Source: JAATFS01 sp037145635 (GTDB lineage: Bacteria; Pseudomonadota; Gammaproteobacteria; Xanthomonadales; Xanthomonadaceae). Taken from it: 64,000 nt of DNA. Location: NCBI GenBank assembly GCA_037145635.1, contig JBBCXB010000006.1, forward strand, positions 124,001-188,000, written 5' to 3'. The notes under the pieces were generated by a model. That model was given only the letters and a program-made list of their open reading frames with translations. It was not told the DNA's origin and made no database searches. The translations under genes were made by a program, and so were the position numbers. Shown here piece by piece: positions 61,423 to 64,000 of the stretch (positions are counted from its first letter, which is position 1; each line of letters starts with the position of its first letter).

Positions 61423-63945
61423 TCAATTGAGAAGCAACTGATAAAGCAACGGAACAATATTGCTGACAGGTCGCTGGACATGCGTGACATTTGTAGCAGC
61501 CGTGCATTCGCCGGCTCCCGTACACGCCAGCACCCGATACGAATACGTGCCCGTAGGTCTAGACAATGATGTCCAGTGCAACTCGTTGCCCTCGTACACC
61601 GCGGCCCACGTGACACCATCTACGCTTTCTTCGACCACGTAACGGGTGGCCCCCCCTACTGCTGTCCAGTCCAGATAGTCCTTTGCGGGAGGCATCTGCC
61701 CAAATAGCCATTCGGCCTCTGCAACCAGGCTCCCTCCCAGCATGATGTAATCTGTCGCCTTTGATTGCCGTTGGTCTTTTTGGTACCGCAATACTCCAGC
61801 CAGATCATACATCGAGCCGATAGCGCCCGAATTCTGCAGAGCCTGGATACGTCGGCCGTGGCCGTCATAGCGATAGGTCTCCTTTCCGACGGCGCTCCGC
61901 AGACGGTTGCCGTAGTCGAATGCAAAACCCTGACCATTCTTGTTGATGAGGTTACCTTGCATGTCGTAGCCCAGACCGATCACCGTGCTGCCGCTACAGC
62001 CGTTGGTTTTTATATTGGTCAGATGCCAATAGGGGTCGTAGCAATAATAATGATCGCGCCCAGGCGCCGCCACGCGGGTCAGGTTGTCCAGGGCATCGTA
62101 GCCGTAACTGGCGGTGCCAAACATAGGAGACACCGTCGAGCTCAGCCGATCCAGGCCATCGTAGGCCATCGTGCGATTCCCTCTCTGACCCCGACCTGTA
62201 GCTCCGTCGCTGATCGCGGCAACATTGCCGTTGCCATCGTAGTCATAGCCATCGTTTAGGAAGGAAAAACCAGCGTAGGTATCCTGGCTCACGTCAGGCA
62301 ACTGGCGAGCGTTCTGGGACAGCGTATGCACAATGCCGTTTCCATACGTGAACTGCTTGATTGCCCCGTTCGGGTAATAGCTCACGTTGGCGGCGTAACT
62401 CCCGGCCCGCGTGACTTGGCCCAGGGCATTGGGCGAATATTCGATCGTCTGGCCCGATGGATAGCGATGCGCTGCAAGATGTCCATTCCCGTCGTAAGAA
62501 TATCCCATCGCCCAGGACTCGCCGTCTGCCTGCCCCGCGCTCTCAGCCACCAGCAATCTACGCTTGTTATAGGAATAGCTGTTATAACTAGCAATTCCTT
62601 CGTTGACGGTGGTGATTTGCTTGATTTGACTATCGGGCCAGTAGGCCCACCGCTCGTTGCCGTTACCATCGGGGAAATTCAATGCGACGATGCGTTTACG
62701 CCCATCATAAGATCGATCAACTCGGCGGGCCGCCACGGTGCTGCTGCTTCCATCGGATTCGCAAGGTGTATCACTGGGCAGCCCTGCCGCTGACCACTTG
62801 AGATTCCCGGCAGCGTCGTAGCCTGTCAACGTAGCGCCGGTTTCGGGCTCCACTACGCGACACAGTTCCCGATTGGCGTTGTAGGAATAAGTGCGAGTCA
62901 GTACCTGTGCACTGTCGGCGCTCCGCCGCACGATCGACATAGGATTACCAAATACGTCGCGCGAGATTTCGGTATTGGTCCCCTCCGGGTGCTGAATCGA
63001 TACGGGCTTGTCATAACTGGGCTGGTCAAACGACTGATAGGCGGTCACAGTCTGCTGACCGCGCGCGTTGGTCGTTCTGGTCTTGTTGCCTGAAAGATAC
63101 TCGGTTACGACCGTCAAGACGCCCAGCTCAGAATCCTGCGATACAGCCGTGGGCCGGCCCAGTGCGTCATAGGTCATCCGCGCACCTGCGCTGAGCGAAG
63201 GGCTCGCACCAGGATAGGAACTGAACGTCAAGCGTCCTTCGTGGTCGTAATCAAAGCGCTGAAAGCGCTGGGTTCCCGACTCGTCCGCCGCGTCGTATTC
63301 GCGTGTAATCACAGGACGCCATAATGCGTCGAAATAGGTGATCTTTCGTGCGTTTCCGGTGGCTAGCGTCTGCCTCCAGTGGCCTGCAGCGATGTCATAC
63401 TCGGCTGCGTTCACCAACTCGAAATTCTGAATGGAAGTGTTCCATGCAGTGTTGTCGGCGGTGGGGTAAGAAGTTGAGGCCAGCCGCCCCATCGCATCGT
63501 AGGTATAGTTCGTCGAAAAGCCATTTTCGTCCCTGACCGAAAGTATCCAACCATTGTCGTCGACAACTGCGGCTTTCGAGGTGCCGTCAGCGTTCATCAC
63601 GAACTGGGGTACACCCCGCTTCCATGCGTTAAACGATGTCGCGTTGTTGTTCCCATCCCTGACGGTCTCCACGGTCCCGTCCGGATTATATGAAATAGTC
63701 TGCTGCAGCTTCCCGTAGCTGCGTATTGCGGAGGGCTGCGCCTTGGAATTATAGGTGACCTCCGAGACCACGACGTTATCTACCGTCATCGAAGACGTTT
63801 GTCCCAGCACCCAGTTTGACAAGTCGTCGTAATAATTTATGTTTTCAGTTTTTGTGTAGCTCTGCGCCATCGCCCCCGGCACGTGGGCCAAACAAAAAGT
63901 GGCAAGAATTGACAACCACCGAGCTTTTTCGTTTTTTCTATTCAT
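61423..63945 (-). CDS. Secreted YD-repeat (Rhs-like) protein without toxin core
   Basis: An 840-residue protein. Residues 1-28 are a Sec signal peptide (WLSILATFCLAHVPGAMAQ). About 60-740 are YD repeats (YTYDAMGRLASTSYP, MTYDALGRPTAVSQ, YRYDGHGRRIQAL), the shell-forming Rhs unit. DYIMLGGSLVAEAEWLFG is the point where Rhs proteins usually run into the DxxGSP core. Instead a fibronectin-III-like domain follows (DWTAVGGATRYVVEESVDG ... YSYRVLACTGAGECT), then the protein stops. There is no PAAR, no RHS core, no cleavage motif and no toxin tip. Low GC marks it as acquired. Probable start ATG at 63945. Confidence 0.82.
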   Translation of the reverse strand: MNRKNEKARWLSILATFCLAHVPGAMAQSYTKTENINYYDDLSNWVLGQTSSMTVDNVVVSEVTYNSKAQPSAIRSYGKLQQTISYNPDGTVETVRDGNNNATSFNAWKRGVPQFVMNADGTSKAAVVDDNGWILSVRDENGFSTNYTYDAMGRLASTSYPTADNTAWNTSIQNFELVNAAEYDIAAGHWRQTLATGNARKITYFDALWRPVITREYDAADESGTQRFQRFDYDHEGRLTFSSYPGASPSLSAGARMTYDALGRPTAVSQDSELGVLTVVTEYLSGNKTRTTNARGQQTVTAYQSFDQPSYDKPVSIQHPEGTNTEISRDVFGNPMSIVRRSADSAQVLTRTYSYNANRELCRVVEPETGATLTGYDAAGNLKWSAAGLPSDTPCESDGSSSTVAARRVDRSYDGRKRIVALNFPDGNGNERWAYWPDSQIKQITTVNEGIASYNSYSYNKRRLLVAESAGQADGESWAMGYSYDGNGHLAAHRYPSGQTIEYSPNALGQVTRAGSYAANVSYYPNGAIKQFTYGNGIVHTLSQNARQLPDVSQDTYAGFSFLNDGYDYDGNGNVAAISDGATGRGQRGNRTMAYDGLDRLSSTVSPMFGTASYGYDALDNLTRVAAPGRDHYYCYDPYWHLTNIKTNGCSGSTVIGLGYDMQGNLINKNGQGFAFDYGNRLRSAVGKETYRYDGHGRRIQALQNSGAIGSMYDLAGVLRYQKDQRQSKATDYIMLGGSLVAEAEWLFGQMPPAKDYLDWTAVGGATRYVVEESVDGVTWAAVYEGNELHWTSLSRPTGTYSYRVLACTGAGECTAATNVTHVQRPVSNIVPLLYQLLLN

Positions 63946-64000
63946 ATTCGACTTCAAGAGTGGCGAAATTTTTGGTTATTGGCCTAACTTAAGGAACGCC

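Noticed and set aside
61368..61619. An 83-codon minus-strand frame overlapping the end of the Rhs-like gene
   Set aside because: Out-of-frame overlap with the FN3-like coding region; no start signal.

Overview
The window is bacterial chromosome of very high GC (roughly 70% over most of its length). It suggests Xanthomonadaceae, probably Xanthomonas or a close relative. The clues are a complete Xanthomonas-type L-fuconate pathway, acetate control by CrbS/CrbR-like proteins, an S46 dipeptidyl peptidase, a TonB-dependent receptor next to TPR-sulfotransferase and 2-oxoglutarate oxygenase genes, a RAYT transposase, and dispersed GGGAATCGGG-type intergenic repeats. This is inferred from protein families and gene order, not from a database match.

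Layout. 1-6000 holds housekeeping genes on the minus strand: sugar O-acetyltransferase, UvrD helicase, an FAD/NAD(P) oxidoreductase and cardiolipin synthase. 6000-13850 is a catabolic unit: a LysR regulator with two helix-turn-helix domains, divergent from ligK-galD-dctA-oprB-ligJ-ligI. Together these encode uptake and breakdown of 2-pyrone-4,6-dicarboxylate/4-oxalomesaconate to pyruvate and oxaloacetate, with no ring-cleavage dioxygenase present. 13886-17300 holds rpmB-rpmG behind an unusual leader, a DUF885 hydrolase and a degenerate RAYT. 17500-23330 is a minus-strand run: lipid/sugar modification genes, a SUFU-domain protein, an HHH protein and parA-parB-rsmG. 23440-27250 carries a phosphopantetheinyl transferase, a small membrane protein, a GFA protein, exonuclease III and coniferyl aldehyde dehydrogenase.

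27330-33960 is the acetate region: acetate permease with its DUF485 partner and a DcaP-like porin on one strand, divergent from acs and a CrbR-like response regulator. The probable partner kinase, CrbS-like (transporter domain, PAS, kinase, receiver), lies about 18 kb away at 52054-55518. 35110-42060 contains a TPR-sulfotransferase, a TonB-dependent receptor, a TPR/Asp-beta-hydroxylase and a prolyl-hydroxylase-like oxygenase in line. It looks like a modification and uptake system of unknown substrate and is the most interesting locus here. 43419-50929 is a complete non-phosphorylating L-fucose pathway (dehydrogenase, lactonase, dehydratase, second dehydrogenase, hydrolase, mutarotase, permease, IclR regulator) with a shared operator-like motif in its two regulatory regions. 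51119-51952 is a manganese exporter preceded by both an MntR-type box and a yybP-ykoY riboswitch.

55846-60223 holds gluconate kinase, an S46 peptidase and a GT9 glycosyltransferase. Near 60060 the GC content falls to about half and stays low to the end of the window. This segment carries a secreted YD-repeat (Rhs-like) protein without a toxin core and two small exported paralogous proteins, which looks like acquired DNA.
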